Shown piece after piece: positions 26,497-34,910 of a stretch of 64,000 nucleotides of DNA. Under the pieces are notes generated by a model. It was not told where the DNA came from. It did no database searches and saw nothing but the letters and a program-made list of their open reading frames with translations. The stretch covers positions 310,001 to 374,000 of the forward strand of contig NZ_JAVKDF010000035.1 in the NCBI RefSeq assembly GCF_040222385.1, read 5' to 3'. Each line of letters starts with the position of its first letter. The first letter of the stretch is position 1. The position numbers and the translations under genes are program-made. This stretch comes from Imperialibacter sp040222385. GTDB taxonomy: Bacteria; Bacteroidota; Bacteroidia; Cytophagales; Cyclobacteriaceae.

Positions 26497-26526
26497 TTGA
26501 ATTTTAAAACTAATAGATTAGTTTTA
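26497..26526 (+). promoter_or_regulatory. BlaI-type promoter with AAAACTAAT/ATTAGTTTT dyad
   Basis: TTG (26497-26499) is followed 19 bp later by TAGTTTTA (26519-26526, one mismatch to TAnnTTTG). The perfect 20-bp dyad AAAACTAATAGATTAGTTTT (26506-26525) lies over the spacer and the -7 box. A further half-site ATTAGTTTT is at 26537-26545. It is the probable operator of the downstream BlaI/M56 pair. Confidence 0.7.
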
Positions 26527-26555
26527 TTCTTAATTAATTAGTTTTAAAATTTCGA

Positions 26556-26918
26556 ATGAAGGAATTAGCGAGAGTTGAAGAGCAGATAATGAAGATATTC
26601 TGGGCCCTGAAGAAAGGGTTGGTGAAAGACGTTCTGGAGAAAATGCCCGAACCGAAACCTGCTTACAATTCGGTGTTGACGACAGTCCGTATTCTGGAGA
26701 AAAAAGGGTTCCTGTCGCACAAGGCTTACGGAAAGACCCACGAATATTTCCCTCTTATAAGCAAAGAAAAATATACCGTCTTCTACCTCAACAACTTCCT
26801 AAAGGGTTACTTCAATGGGTCTTTTGAGGGGCTAGTCTCTTTTTTTGTTAAAGAAAACAATTTATCTGAGGAGGAAATTGAAAAACTGATGGAGGAAGTA
26901 AAAAAACAACAAGAATGA
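26556..26918 (+). CDS. BlaI/MecI/CopY family transcriptional repressor
   Basis: 120 residues: MKELARVEEQIMKIFWALKK then LVKDVLEKMPEPKPAYNSVL, the recognition helix TTVRILEKKGFLSH, and the wing YGKTHEYFPLISKEKY, a full winged helix of the BlaI type. The end is a charged helix for dimerisation. ATG of the M56 gene overlaps its stop by 4 bp (ATGA). It is more similar in style to the repressor at 52315-52686 (both share MPEPKPA/YPEPKPA) than to the one at 19730-20122. A dyad on its promoter suggests autorepression. Confidence 0.9.
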   Translation: MKELARVEEQIMKIFWALKKGLVKDVLEKMPEPKPAYNSVLTTVRILEKKGFLSHKAYGKTHEYFPLISKEKYTVFYLNNFLKGYFNGSFEGLVSFFVKENNLSEEEIEKLMEEVKKQQE

Positions 26919-28441
26919 ACAATTACTTTTCTTACCTGATCGAAGCGAACATTGGCCTGCTTCTTTTCGCATTGGCCTACATTGTCTTCTTGCGACATGA
27001 GCAAATATTTCTTTTAAAGCGTCTTTTGCTCCTCGGCATGATGACTGCGGCGGCAGTGCTGCCACTGCTGTCTTTCCATACAGCCTTTGGCTCACTTGCA
27101 GTTGACCCGATGGGCATGAATGGATATTACCTACCTGCCATTCTGCTGACGGCAGAAAAAGCCACTACGCCAACGACGCCCGAATCTCTCAGCCTGCTGA
27201 CCATCTGCCTGTGGATATATTGGGTTATAGTCTCAGCCCTTTTTATTCAGTTTACATTAAGAATAGCTGCCTTGCTGAAACAGCGATCTACAGGCCGTTT
27301 CGTAAAAAATATCGGGTCGGTGAAAGTTTACGAAGTGGATAGCACCGACTATGCTTTTTCTTTTTTCAACCATGTCTTCATTGGGCAGCTAAGCAACTTG
27401 GATGAGCACTCTAAAAATAAAATAATTGCACATGAACTAGCGCATTACAAAGAATGGCATAGCCTGGACATTCTTTTTGTGGAACTCCTGCGAATCCTAT
27501 TCTGGTTCAATCCTTCCATTTATATGCTAAAAAAAGCCCTCGTAGAAACCCACGAGTACCGAGCCGACGAGTTGTCGATAAGTAAAGGGGAAGAGCAGGT
27601 GTATTGCAGCCTTATTGCCAGGCTGGCGCTGAACGGAGCCGGCTACCACATAGCGAATCACTTCAATAAATCTCTAACATTAAAAAGAATTGCCATGATC
27701 AAGTCTGATAAATTAAAAGTAAGATGGTGGAAACTTGCCGCTATTGCCCCGGTTGGGCTACTGTTCTTTTTTTTCGTTTCCTGTGAGCAGCAGTCAGCCA
27801 CTGAGCCGATTGGCGAGATCGAGGTGGCCACGGATGATGCTGCCAAAGAAATCTTTACCGTAGTGGAAGAGCTGCCGGCATTTCCGGGTGGCATGACAAG
27901 TCTCTACAAGTACTTTAGCACCAACCTCACCTACCCGCCTCAGGCCAAAGCTGCCGGCACTGAAGGAAAAGTGTTTGTGGAGTTTGTGGTTGGTAAAGAC
28001 GGGAAGGTATCCGATGTAAAGGCGATCAAAGGAATTGGAAGTGGATGCGACGAAGAAGCGATTCGGGTAATTGCTTCTTCGCCTGACTGGGTGGCGGGCC
28101 GCCAAAGAGGTAAAAGTGTACGAACCCGGTTAATACTTCCCATTTACTTTACATTAAGCGGCAATGCGGACCTTGAAGTACCGGCAACTCCGACCATTGT
28201 CGGCGAAGAACTGAAGGTAACCATCAAAAAATCGGAGAATGAGGGTAATCAGACTGTAATCAGCGGCGTAGTGGCGACAGCAGATGGCGAGGGAATCCCA
28301 GGTGCTAGCATCATTATAGCAGGCACTACCTCGGGCACCGTTTCTGATCTTGACGGATCATTCAAACTCGTAACCGGCGATGAAAATGGCAGTCTGGCCG
28401 TTTCATTTGTTGGCTATACTACAGAGAAAGTGGCTTTTTGA
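26915..28441 (+). CDS. M56 (BlaR1-like) peptidase fused to TonB C-terminal and carboxypeptidase-regulatory-like domains
   Basis: 508 residues. Membrane helices and the zinc motif HELAH (IIAHELAHYKEWH) form the M56 peptidase; VETHEYRADELS supplies the third ligand region. After a membrane helix (LAAIAPVGLLFFFFVSC) comes a TonB C-terminal domain (FPGGMTSLYKYFSTNLTYPP, GTEGKVFVEFVVGKDGKVSD), then a carboxypeptidase-regulatory-like beta domain at the very end (SGVVATADGEGIPGASIIIA). In this phylum such fusions join a BlaI-cleaving peptidase to a periplasmic module of the energy-transducer type. It is co-translated with the BlaI gene. Confidence 0.85.
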   Translation: MNNYFSYLIEANIGLLLFALAYIVFLRHEQIFLLKRLLLLGMMTAAAVLPLLSFHTAFGSLAVDPMGMNGYYLPAILLTAEKATTPTTPESLSLLTICLWIYWVIVSALFIQFTLRIAALLKQRSTGRFVKNIGSVKVYEVDSTDYAFSFFNHVFIGQLSNLDEHSKNKIIAHELAHYKEWHSLDILFVELLRILFWFNPSIYMLKKALVETHEYRADELSISKGEEQVYCSLIARLALNGAGYHIANHFNKSLTLKRIAMIKSDKLKVRWWKLAAIAPVGLLFFFFVSCEQQSATEPIGEIEVATDDAAKEIFTVVEELPAFPGGMTSLYKYFSTNLTYPPQAKAAGTEGKVFVEFVVGKDGKVSDVKAIKGIGSGCDEEAIRVIASSPDWVAGRQRGKSVRTRLILPIYFTLSGNADLEVPATPTIVGEELKVTIKKSENEGNQTVISGVVATADGEGIPGASIIIAGTTSGTVSDLDGSFKLVTGDENGSLAVSFVGYTTEKVAF

Positions 28442-28508
28442 TTTTTCAAAAAGCTCCACATATGGGCCTCGCTATTGACGGGATTAAAAGCTACGACTAC
28501 TTTATTCT

Positions 28509-28541
28509 ATGCCCTCCACTTTTTGGAGGGCATATTTTTTT
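28509..28541 (+). terminator. Intrinsic terminator after the second M56 gene
   Basis: Perfect 9-bp stem ATGCCCTCC / GGAGGGCAT (28509-28533) with a 7-base loop, then a T-run. It lies before the ATG 28555 of the Nudix gene, which argues against the longer reading frame starting at 28438. Confidence 0.8.
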
Positions 28542-28554
28542 CCAACTTTCAAGC

Positions 28555-29001
28555 ATGAAACAATACCCTGAACCGACAGTAGGCGCTATCATTTTCAACC
28601 CGGACAACGAGGTTTTACTTTGCAGGTCCAGTAAATGGGGAGACAAGTACGTATTCCCCGGCGGCCACATAGAGTTGGGCGAAAAAATGGAAGATGCCCT
28701 GGTCCGAGAGGTAAAGGAAGAGACCGGACTCGATATATTTGACATTCAACTAATCAGCCTGCAGGAGGCCGTTTACAGCGACACCTTTGAGGCCAAAAAA
28801 CATTTTATTTTCATCGACTTTATTTGCAAAACCAACTCTTTCGAAGTGGTTTTGAATGACGAAGCGGAGGAGTTTGAATGGGTGTCGCTGGAAGAAATTG
28901 AAAACTATAGTCTGGGTGGGTTTACGAAAAGATTTTTTGAAGAATTAAAAAGAAAGGGCTCAGACTTCACGAGAAATATTCTGTACAATTACGTCTCTTA
29001 A
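28555..29001 (+). CDS. Nudix hydrolase
   Basis: About 148 residues from ATG 28555; the longer frame from 28438 is rejected since it runs through a terminator hairpin. The Nudix box is complete: GGHIELGEKMEDALVREVKE then ETGLD, matching Gx5Ex7REUxEExGU. It hydrolyses a nucleoside diphosphate linked to another moiety; the preferred substrate is not clear. Flanking strands TVGAIIFNPDNEVLLCRSSK and HFIFIDFICKT are usual. It is followed 11 bp later by a small gene on the same strand. Confidence 0.85.
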   Translation: MKQYPEPTVGAIIFNPDNEVLLCRSSKWGDKYVFPGGHIELGEKMEDALVREVKEETGLDIFDIQLISLQEAVYSDTFEAKKHFIFIDFICKTNSFEVVLNDEAEEFEWVSLEEIENYSLGGFTKRFFEELKRKGSDFTRNILYNYVS

Positions 29002-29012
29002 TTGTACACCAC

Positions 29013-29315
29013 ATGATTTACTTAACGCAACTTATCTACATAAAAGAAGGAAAAGAAGACGTCTTCAACCAGTTTGAAGCGGTAGCCATTCCACGAATAC
29101 CTATCTACAATGGGAAACTGCTTTTCAGGCTGCGTCCATCAAAGGAGTCGTATATCGACATTGCGGTGGAAGAACCCTACGAAATTCACTATGTGAGCTT
29201 CGAATCGCAGGCCGATTTCGAGGCATACCTGAAAGATGAGGAAAGAAAGAAATTTCTGCACCTGAAGGAAGAATCCATAAAGTCGGTGACTTTAATAAAA
29301 GGAGAGAAACTATAG
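29013..29315 (+). CDS. Small dimeric alpha/beta-barrel-like protein
   Basis: 100 residues, cytoplasmic. MIYLTQLIYIKEGKEDVFNQ followed by a HYVSFESQADFEAYLKDEER block resembles DUF1330 or related ferredoxin-like alpha/beta-barrel proteins, but the match is weak. It may bind a small ligand. It is in one direction with the Nudix gene and the nucleoside hydrolase gene, with gaps of 11 and 34 bp. Confidence 0.5.
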   Translation: MIYLTQLIYIKEGKEDVFNQFEAVAIPRIPIYNGKLLFRLRPSKESYIDIAVEEPYEIHYVSFESQADFEAYLKDEERKKFLHLKEESIKSVTLIKGEKL

Positions 29316-29349
29316 AGTGGCAGTTAGCAGTATATTGTAGCAAAAAAAG

Positions 29350-30351
29350 ATGAAGAATTTCAGTCTCTTAACTGCGGTAGTCGTTCTCCTTGGCAGTGCG
29401 GCTTGCGATGACAAGGCCAAAACTAAGACAGCGCCTGTTCAATTGATCTTCGACACGGACTTTGGACCGGACTACGATGATGTCGGAGCTATCACAGTCC
29501 TCCATGCATTAGCCGACAGTGGTCAGGTGAACATCCTGGCGACCGTTGCCAGCTGTAGCCACCCCAATGCTGCTGCGGCCATTGACGTGTTCAACACTTA
29601 CTTTGGAAGGCCTGGCTTGCCCATCGGCGTTCCTAAAGGCCCATCGGTAGCCGACACCGACAAGCAGCACTGGACCGATTCGGTAACTGCTAATTACCCC
29701 CACCGGCTACGGTCAAATGATGAGGCACCAGACGCAGTGGAGGTCTACCGCAAGGTACTGGCAGCCCAACCCGACGGCAGCGTGACCGTCGTTACGGTGG
29801 GCTTCTTTACCAATCTTGCCAACCTCCTCAACTCGGCTCCCGACGAATTCAGCGACCTCACCGGCAAGCAGCTGGTATCCAAAAAGGTAAAGCAGCTGGT
29901 AAGCATGGCCGGTTGGTTTCCCACGGGAGCCGAGTACAACGTAAAAAGAGACCCTATTGCATCAATGCAGGTAATGGAACAGTGGCCGACGCCCATCCTT
30001 CTTAGCGGATTTCACATTGGGCAAAAAATAAAAACCGGACTTCCCCTGATAAATAACGCAGCCATCAAAAACAGTCCTGTGAAAGATGCGTTTCGCATTG
30101 CCATTCCATTGGATCCACAAGACTCAGCAGGGCGCATGAGTTGGGATCAAACGGCAGTATTGGTAGCTGTAAAAGGCTACGACCCTTACTACAGCATTGA
30201 AACAGGTCACATGTCAGTCGACTCAACCGGCACCAACACCTGGGACACAAGCCGTAGGGGCCATGCTCGTCTGGTGGAGAAAATGGAGGTCAGCAAAGTC
30301 AACAAGTTGATTGATGAGTTGATGATGTATCAGCCGAAAACCAAAAAGTAG
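29350..30351 (+). CDS. Inosine/uridine-preferring nucleoside hydrolase lipoprotein
   Basis: 333 residues. The N-terminus is a lipoprotein signal (VVLLGSAACDD). The calcium-binding signature DTDFGPDYDD of nucleoside hydrolases follows, then SCSHPNAAAAIDVFNTYFGR and VTVVTVGFFTNLANLL. The usual later His is represented in GHARLVEKM. It would cleave ribonucleosides to ribose and a base at the cell surface. Family members of this lipoprotein type in Bacteroidota often act on unusual nucleosides, so the base preference is open. Confidence 0.8.
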   Translation: MKNFSLLTAVVVLLGSAACDDKAKTKTAPVQLIFDTDFGPDYDDVGAITVLHALADSGQVNILATVASCSHPNAAAAIDVFNTYFGRPGLPIGVPKGPSVADTDKQHWTDSVTANYPHRLRSNDEAPDAVEVYRKVLAAQPDGSVTVVTVGFFTNLANLLNSAPDEFSDLTGKQLVSKKVKQLVSMAGWFPTGAEYNVKRDPIASMQVMEQWPTPILLSGFHIGQKIKTGLPLINNAAIKNSPVKDAFRIAIPLDPQDSAGRMSWDQTAVLVAVKGYDPYYSIETGHMSVDSTGTNTWDTSRRGHARLVEKMEVSKVNKLIDELMMYQPKTKK

Positions 30352-30451
30352 TTTTAATGCAAAAAAAATCGGATCGACAGTCCCTATTTGATAAGCTATT
30401 TTATTTGTTTGAGAGTTTTATCTATTCTTGCTAAAATTCATAATAATACCA

Positions 30452-31714
30452 ATGAGCAATAAAATATACTGGTATCTAGTTCCAACACTCTTTACTTGTT
30501 CCATTTCAGAAGCCATTTCACAAAAGCAACTACTCCCCAGCGAGTTAATAACTTCTGACGGGACTGTATTACAGGGTGAAATAAACTATGAAGCACGAAA
30601 GGAAACCCCAACCTCTTTTGAGTTTCACGACCAGAATGGTACTGCCGCCATTTACACAGCAGATAACACTCAATCAGTTACAATCTATTTGGAAGACGAT
30701 GTAAAAGAGGTTTTCACTTCTTTCAATCTTGATATTGATTTTGGATCAATGGACCTAAAAAAGCTTGACACAAAGGCTGAACCAACACTGACAAACAAGA
30801 CGGTATTTGTCAGAAACCTGGTGAATGGCACTGTTGATCTCTATGGTTTAACCGACACCAATGATAAATCGCACTACTTCGTCTCCAAAGGATCATCCTC
30901 TCCAAAAGAACTCACCTACCGAAAATACTACTATTCAACAAATCCAGACGGTACGGTGTCAAGTATCACGACGTCAACTGGTGTTGCGCAGGTAAGAACC
31001 AATGAGGGCTATAAAAATGAGCTCTATAATTTAATGAAAGATAATAGCACTTTTGTGGCCAAAGATTTTGAAAGACTTGAGTACAAACAGAAAGCCCTGA
31101 TCACTATCGTTGATAAATACAACAACAGGTCTACTTACGTGGCAGCAAATGAAACGATCAAGTTTCGACCCGAGGTTAGTGCTGTTGCAGCGATTGTCAA
31201 TGTTAAAGACGGCACTTTCAACAAAGAGGTGCAATCGTCGTTCAGCCCTAGCTTGGGAGTAGGAGTGTATGCAAAAATCCCCAGGACGAGCTGGGCGCTT
31301 CAGAATAACCTTCGGTTTACCTCTTTTAACAAAGAAGCAAGCAATCGAACTGCGGCAAACGCTGACAACTACGAGATAACGACCTACCAGTTTAGCTATA
31401 TCAAGCTTCATACGATGTTTAGATATATTCATCAATTCAACTCAGGAACTGAAATATACTTTCAAGGCGGGATGCTGAACGGACTTCTCGTTAAAGAAAA
31501 AGTGCTCACTAAGAAGCATTTCTATACATCTGACACAGAGACCATTGCACCGCCGCCTGACAAAAAAATAGAGAGAGGAATAGTCGCTGGAGCAGGTGTT
31601 GGCATTAAAAAAATCTACCTCGGCATCGACTATGAAATGAGTAGCGGCTTTAATTTCTCGGTCCTGCAACCAACTTTCAAAACGATATACATCACCGGTA
31701 CTTATCGATTTTAA
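30452..31714 (+). CDS. Exported protein of unknown function, probable outer-membrane barrel at C-terminus
   Basis: About 420 residues from ATG 30452; the TTG at 30428 adds nothing recognisable. The N-terminus is signal-like (MSNKIYWYLVPTLFTCSISE). The middle holds repeated short beta strands (TSDGTVLQGEINYEARKE, NKTVFVRNLVNGTVDLYGL). The last 170 residues (LGVGVYAKIPRTSWALQNNL, YIKLHTMFRYIHQF, GVGIKKIYLGIDYEM) alternate in the way of an outer-membrane beta barrel and end in TGTYRF with a terminal Phe. I recognise no named family. Confidence 0.55.
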   Translation: MSNKIYWYLVPTLFTCSISEAISQKQLLPSELITSDGTVLQGEINYEARKETPTSFEFHDQNGTAAIYTADNTQSVTIYLEDDVKEVFTSFNLDIDFGSMDLKKLDTKAEPTLTNKTVFVRNLVNGTVDLYGLTDTNDKSHYFVSKGSSSPKELTYRKYYYSTNPDGTVSSITTSTGVAQVRTNEGYKNELYNLMKDNSTFVAKDFERLEYKQKALITIVDKYNNRSTYVAANETIKFRPEVSAVAAIVNVKDGTFNKEVQSSFSPSLGVGVYAKIPRTSWALQNNLRFTSFNKEASNRTAANADNYEITTYQFSYIKLHTMFRYIHQFNSGTEIYFQGGMLNGLLVKEKVLTKKHFYTSDTETIAPPPDKKIERGIVAGAGVGIKKIYLGIDYEMSSGFNFSVLQPTFKTIYITGTYRF

Positions 31715-31729
31715 AGATGGCGTAGAAAA

Positions 31730-32902
31730 TCAGGCCCGCTGAATCGTCTTGCTCATCGAGGTAATAACTGCCACCAGGCTACCAATAACAGCAATGAATA
31801 GAAAAGAAGCACGCAAGCTGCTGGCCTCGGCAATGAACCCGATCAGTGGCGGGCCTAAAAGAAATCCGAGAAACGAGATAGAACTTACCATGGTCAGCGC
31901 CATGCCAGCTGACATTGTCTTTGATTTGCCAGCCACCGAATAAGCAAGGGGCACTACCGAAGACACGCCAAAGCCCACCAAAAGAAACCCAATCAGCGCT
32001 GTTGCAAAATAGGGCAAAGCCACTGCGAACAGCAGGCCGCTGGCAATGAGGATGCCACTGGCTTTCAACACCGTGCCTATCCCAAACCTATTCGTGAGCC
32101 GGTCGGAGATAAACCTACCCCCTGCCATGGTCATCATGAAGGCACTGAAACCTAGAGGAACCCAAGCCTCCGGAGCTTCCACCACCTTTTTGAAATAGAC
32201 ACCGCTCCAGTCGAACATACAACCTTCACTCATCATACCACACATCGCAATAAGGCCAATCTTGACCAGTGTTCCGTCGGGTTTTACCCATTTGAACTTA
32301 CCGGTGTTCCTGTTCACATCTTCTTTCAGGGTATGCGGGTAGTTAATTGATAGAATTACTACTACCAGTGCCAACATGATCAGATAGTGCATCTGAGGCT
32401 CAACGCCAAGCGCCACCATCAAAGTACCGATGCCCGCTCCGGTAAAACCCGCCAGGCTCCAGGTGCCGTGAAACGAAGCCATAATGGTTCGCCCGTAATG
32501 CGTCTGAACGCCGATGGCTTGTGTGTTCACAGCGATATTCACCGTATTCCCAAAAAAACCATAAATGAAGAGCCCGACACTTAGCATAGCCACGCTGGAT
32601 GAAAAACCGAGAAAAGGCAAAGTAAGAGCGTACCCAAGTGTTGCAACCAGCACCACCAGGCGGCTGCCCAGCTTATCGATAATAACACCGGAAAACGGCA
32701 GCGAAGCAAGAGAGCCTAACGGCAAAATCAACAGCACACCGCCAAGAGCTGCTTCGCTAAGTCCCAGTTTAAGCTGAATATCGGGAATCCTCGCTGCCCA
32801 GCTGGAAAAGTTAAGACCGTGCACAAAAAAGATAGAAGCCACGGCAATGCGAAGCCTTGTTTTATTCAAAATTACAGAGGAAGTTTGGTCGGTCATATCC
32901 AT
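31730..32902 (-). CDS. MFS transporter (FucP/YbjJ-like)
   Basis: About 390 residues from ATG 32902 (MDMTDQTSSV), with twelve expected membrane helices. The N-terminal ARIPDIQLKLGLSEAALGGVLL and LPFSGVIIDKLGSRLVVLVA blocks, and GFFGNTVNIAVNTQAIGV, fit the YbjJ/FucP-like group of major facilitator proteins. The substrate is not known; members include sugar and drug carriers. It is transcribed away from the sulfotransferase-like gene and convergent with the 30452 gene. Confidence 0.8.
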   Translation of the reverse strand: MDMTDQTSSVILNKTRLRIAVASIFFVHGLNFSSWAARIPDIQLKLGLSEAALGGVLLILPLGSLASLPFSGVIIDKLGSRLVVLVATLGYALTLPFLGFSSSVAMLSVGLFIYGFFGNTVNIAVNTQAIGVQTHYGRTIMASFHGTWSLAGFTGAGIGTLMVALGVEPQMHYLIMLALVVVILSINYPHTLKEDVNRNTGKFKWVKPDGTLVKIGLIAMCGMMSEGCMFDWSGVYFKKVVEAPEAWVPLGFSAFMMTMAGGRFISDRLTNRFGIGTVLKASGILIASGLLFAVALPYFATALIGFLLVGFGVSSVVPLAYSVAGKSKTMSAGMALTMVSSISFLGFLLGPPLIGFIAEASSLRASFLFIAVIGSLVAVITSMSKTIQRA

Positions 32903-33031
32903 GAATAAGCACGCAAAAATCATCAAACTGATGCACGCATGAAAGCTTCATGGGGTATTTATCACCGAAACCGATTGTATTACTACCATTTACACCCAAA
33001 TCAAAATATATTCGCTTTTCATCATCAGTCT

Positions 33032-33751
33032 ATGACGCTTCGCATTTCAGTTTGGTCCGGCCCACGCAATGTTTCCACTGCTTTGATGTACTCTTTTGCC
33101 CAGCGGCCCGACACTGCGGTAGTGGATGAGCCGCTGTACGGCTATTACCTAAAAGTGACTGGTTCAGAGCACCCCGGGAAAGACCATTTGCTGGAAGTTT
33201 TGGAAAAAGATCCTGACAAGATTATCTCTAAAACTATCCTGGGCTTTAACGATAAACCGGTCTACTTTATCAAAAACATGTGCCACCACCTCGTCGGCCT
33301 CGATGAATCGTTTCTTGATGAGTTGGTCAATCTGTTTCTCATTCGTGACCCCAGGGAAATGCTTCCGTCGCTTGTCAATCAGCTGCCACACCCTGTGCTA
33401 CGTGATACCGGTCTGGACAAGCAATTGGAGCTCTTTAAGAAACTAAAAGCCGCAGGCAAAGAAACATTCATTTTCGACTCCAAAGACCTTCTGCTTAATC
33501 CCGAGGGTATGCTAAGAGCATTTTGCAGCTTTGTCGGTATTCCATTTTACAAACAAATGCTGGCGTGGGAAGCTGGAGCAAGGCCGGAAGATGGAGCCTG
33601 GGCTCCCTATTGGTACGACAACGTGCACAAGTCGACTGGTTTCGCCCAATACACCCCTAAAAATGAGAAGATCCGGCCCGATCTACAGCCGCTGATGGAT
33701 GAAAGCATTGAACTATATGAAGAGCTTTACAAAAGTGCTGTCAAAGTGTAA
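33032..33751 (+). CDS. Sulfotransferase-like P-loop protein
   Basis: About 239 residues from ATG 33032; the earlier ATG at 32939 only adds a low-complexity His/Tyr tract. The 5'-phosphosulfate loop is RISVWSGPRNVSTALMYSFA, and VVDEPLYGYYL, FLIRDPREMLPSLVNQLP and FIFDSKDLLLNPEGML follow. These match a group of sulfotransferase-like proteins often paired with a branched-chain aminotransferase-like gene, as here (next gene, 163 bp downstream). The acceptor is unknown. It is probably cytoplasmic. Confidence 0.75.
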   Translation: MTLRISVWSGPRNVSTALMYSFAQRPDTAVVDEPLYGYYLKVTGSEHPGKDHLLEVLEKDPDKIISKTILGFNDKPVYFIKNMCHHLVGLDESFLDELVNLFLIRDPREMLPSLVNQLPHPVLRDTGLDKQLELFKKLKAAGKETFIFDSKDLLLNPEGMLRAFCSFVGIPFYKQMLAWEAGARPEDGAWAPYWYDNVHKSTGFAQYTPKNEKIRPDLQPLMDESIELYEELYKSAVKV

Positions 33752-33763
33752 ATTGCATCAAGA

Positions 33764-33812
33764 AATAGTTAATGGTTAATAGTATGCTCAAGGTTATTAA
33801 CCATTAACTATT
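33764..33812. repeat. AT-rich inverted repeat (17-bp arms)
   Basis: AATAGTTAATGGTTAAT (33764-33780) and its exact reverse complement ATTAACCATTAACTATT (33796-33812) surround a 15-base loop. Further ATTAAC and AACCATTAAC words continue to ~33910. A related hairpin with core GTTAATGGTTA is at 41700-41780. Confidence 0.75.
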
Positions 33813-33914
33813 AACCCATTGCCAATTATCCATTATCTGTTGTACACTATTAATTGTCCATTACCGTCCTCCTCCCCTAATAACGTTTAATCAATAACCA
33901 TTAACTTTCTCCTC

Positions 33915-34820
33915 ATGGATCCAAAATTACCTAACCCAAAAAACAACGATATCAGAGTATACATCAACGGTGAATTTTATGCCCGTGAAGACGCCAAAGT
34001 GTCGGTGTTTGACAGCGTAGTGCAGGGCGGCGATTCCGTTTGGGAAGGCTTGAGAGTGTATGACGGGAAAGTGTTTATGCTTGACGAACACCTCGAAAGA
34101 TTAGTCAACTCAGCCAAAGCAATGGCTTTTTCGGGCACTCCATCGAAAGAGGAAGTGAAAAAGGCTGTGGTAGAAACGCTGAAAGTGAATGGCATGATGA
34201 ACGATGCCCATATCAGGCTGACACTCACCAGAGGCAAAAAAATTACTTCGGGGATGAATCCAAAATTGAACCAATATGGCCCCACGCTCATTGTGCTGGC
34301 AGAATGGAAGGCACCTATTTACACCACGGAGCAGGGTCTGACGTTGATTACGTCCTCCATTCGCCGCAACTCTCCTCAGTGTCTGGATTCAAAAATCCAC
34401 CACAACAACCTGATCAATAATATCCTGGCGAAGATAGAAGCTAACCATGCTAATTGCGACGGCGCTGTGATGCTTGACCTGAATGGCTATGTGAGCGAGA
34501 CCAACACCACCAATATTTTCTTTGTGAAAAAGGGAGAGCTCATCACACCGTTCGCAGATTTCTGTCTGCCTGGTATCACCAGAGCACTTATGCTCGAACT
34601 AGCCGATAGAAATGGCGTGAAGTGGAAAGAGAAGAACGTGACCATTGCCGAAATGTACACCATGAATGAGATGTTCACCACTGGCACAGAGGGCGGATTA
34701 GCAGCAGCTGTTGAAGTGGATGGCAGGCAAATTGGGGATGGAAAAGTTGGGCCTGTGACTAAACAGTTCCAGAAATGGCATAAAGAAGAGACAAGGGTGC
34801 GGGGAGTAAAAATTGGTTGA
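33915..34820 (+). CDS. Class IV aminotransferase (branched-chain aminotransferase-like)
   Basis: 301 residues of the fold-type IV PLP enzymes. VFDSVVQGGDSVWEGLRVYD is the family opening, the PLP lysine is placed in CLDSKIHHNNLINN, and GYVSETNTTNIFFVKKGEL with LPGITRALMLELA follow. The relatives are BCAT, D-amino acid aminotransferase and aminodeoxychorismate lyase; the sequence style is nearest the BCAT-like group. The preceding gene is a sulfotransferase-like protein, an association I know from other genomes, which hints at a shared non-housekeeping role. Confidence 0.8.
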   Translation: MDPKLPNPKNNDIRVYINGEFYAREDAKVSVFDSVVQGGDSVWEGLRVYDGKVFMLDEHLERLVNSAKAMAFSGTPSKEEVKKAVVETLKVNGMMNDAHIRLTLTRGKKITSGMNPKLNQYGPTLIVLAEWKAPIYTTEQGLTLITSSIRRNSPQCLDSKIHHNNLINNILAKIEANHANCDGAVMLDLNGYVSETNTTNIFFVKKGELITPFADFCLPGITRALMLELADRNGVKWKEKNVTIAEMYTMNEMFTTGTEGGLAAAVEVDGRQIGDGKVGPVTKQFQKWHKEETRVRGVKIG

Positions 34821-34910
34821 TTTTTAGCAAAAAATACTAAATATTTATATTCCGCTCCCAACCATTTCGTTCTTCTAATATTCTTATATTTATCTTAATA
34901 AGGATACCCT

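Noticed and set aside
28438..28554. Longer N-terminus of the Nudix protein from 28438
   Set aside because: It reads through a strong terminator hairpin and lacks homology; the protein starts properly at 28555.
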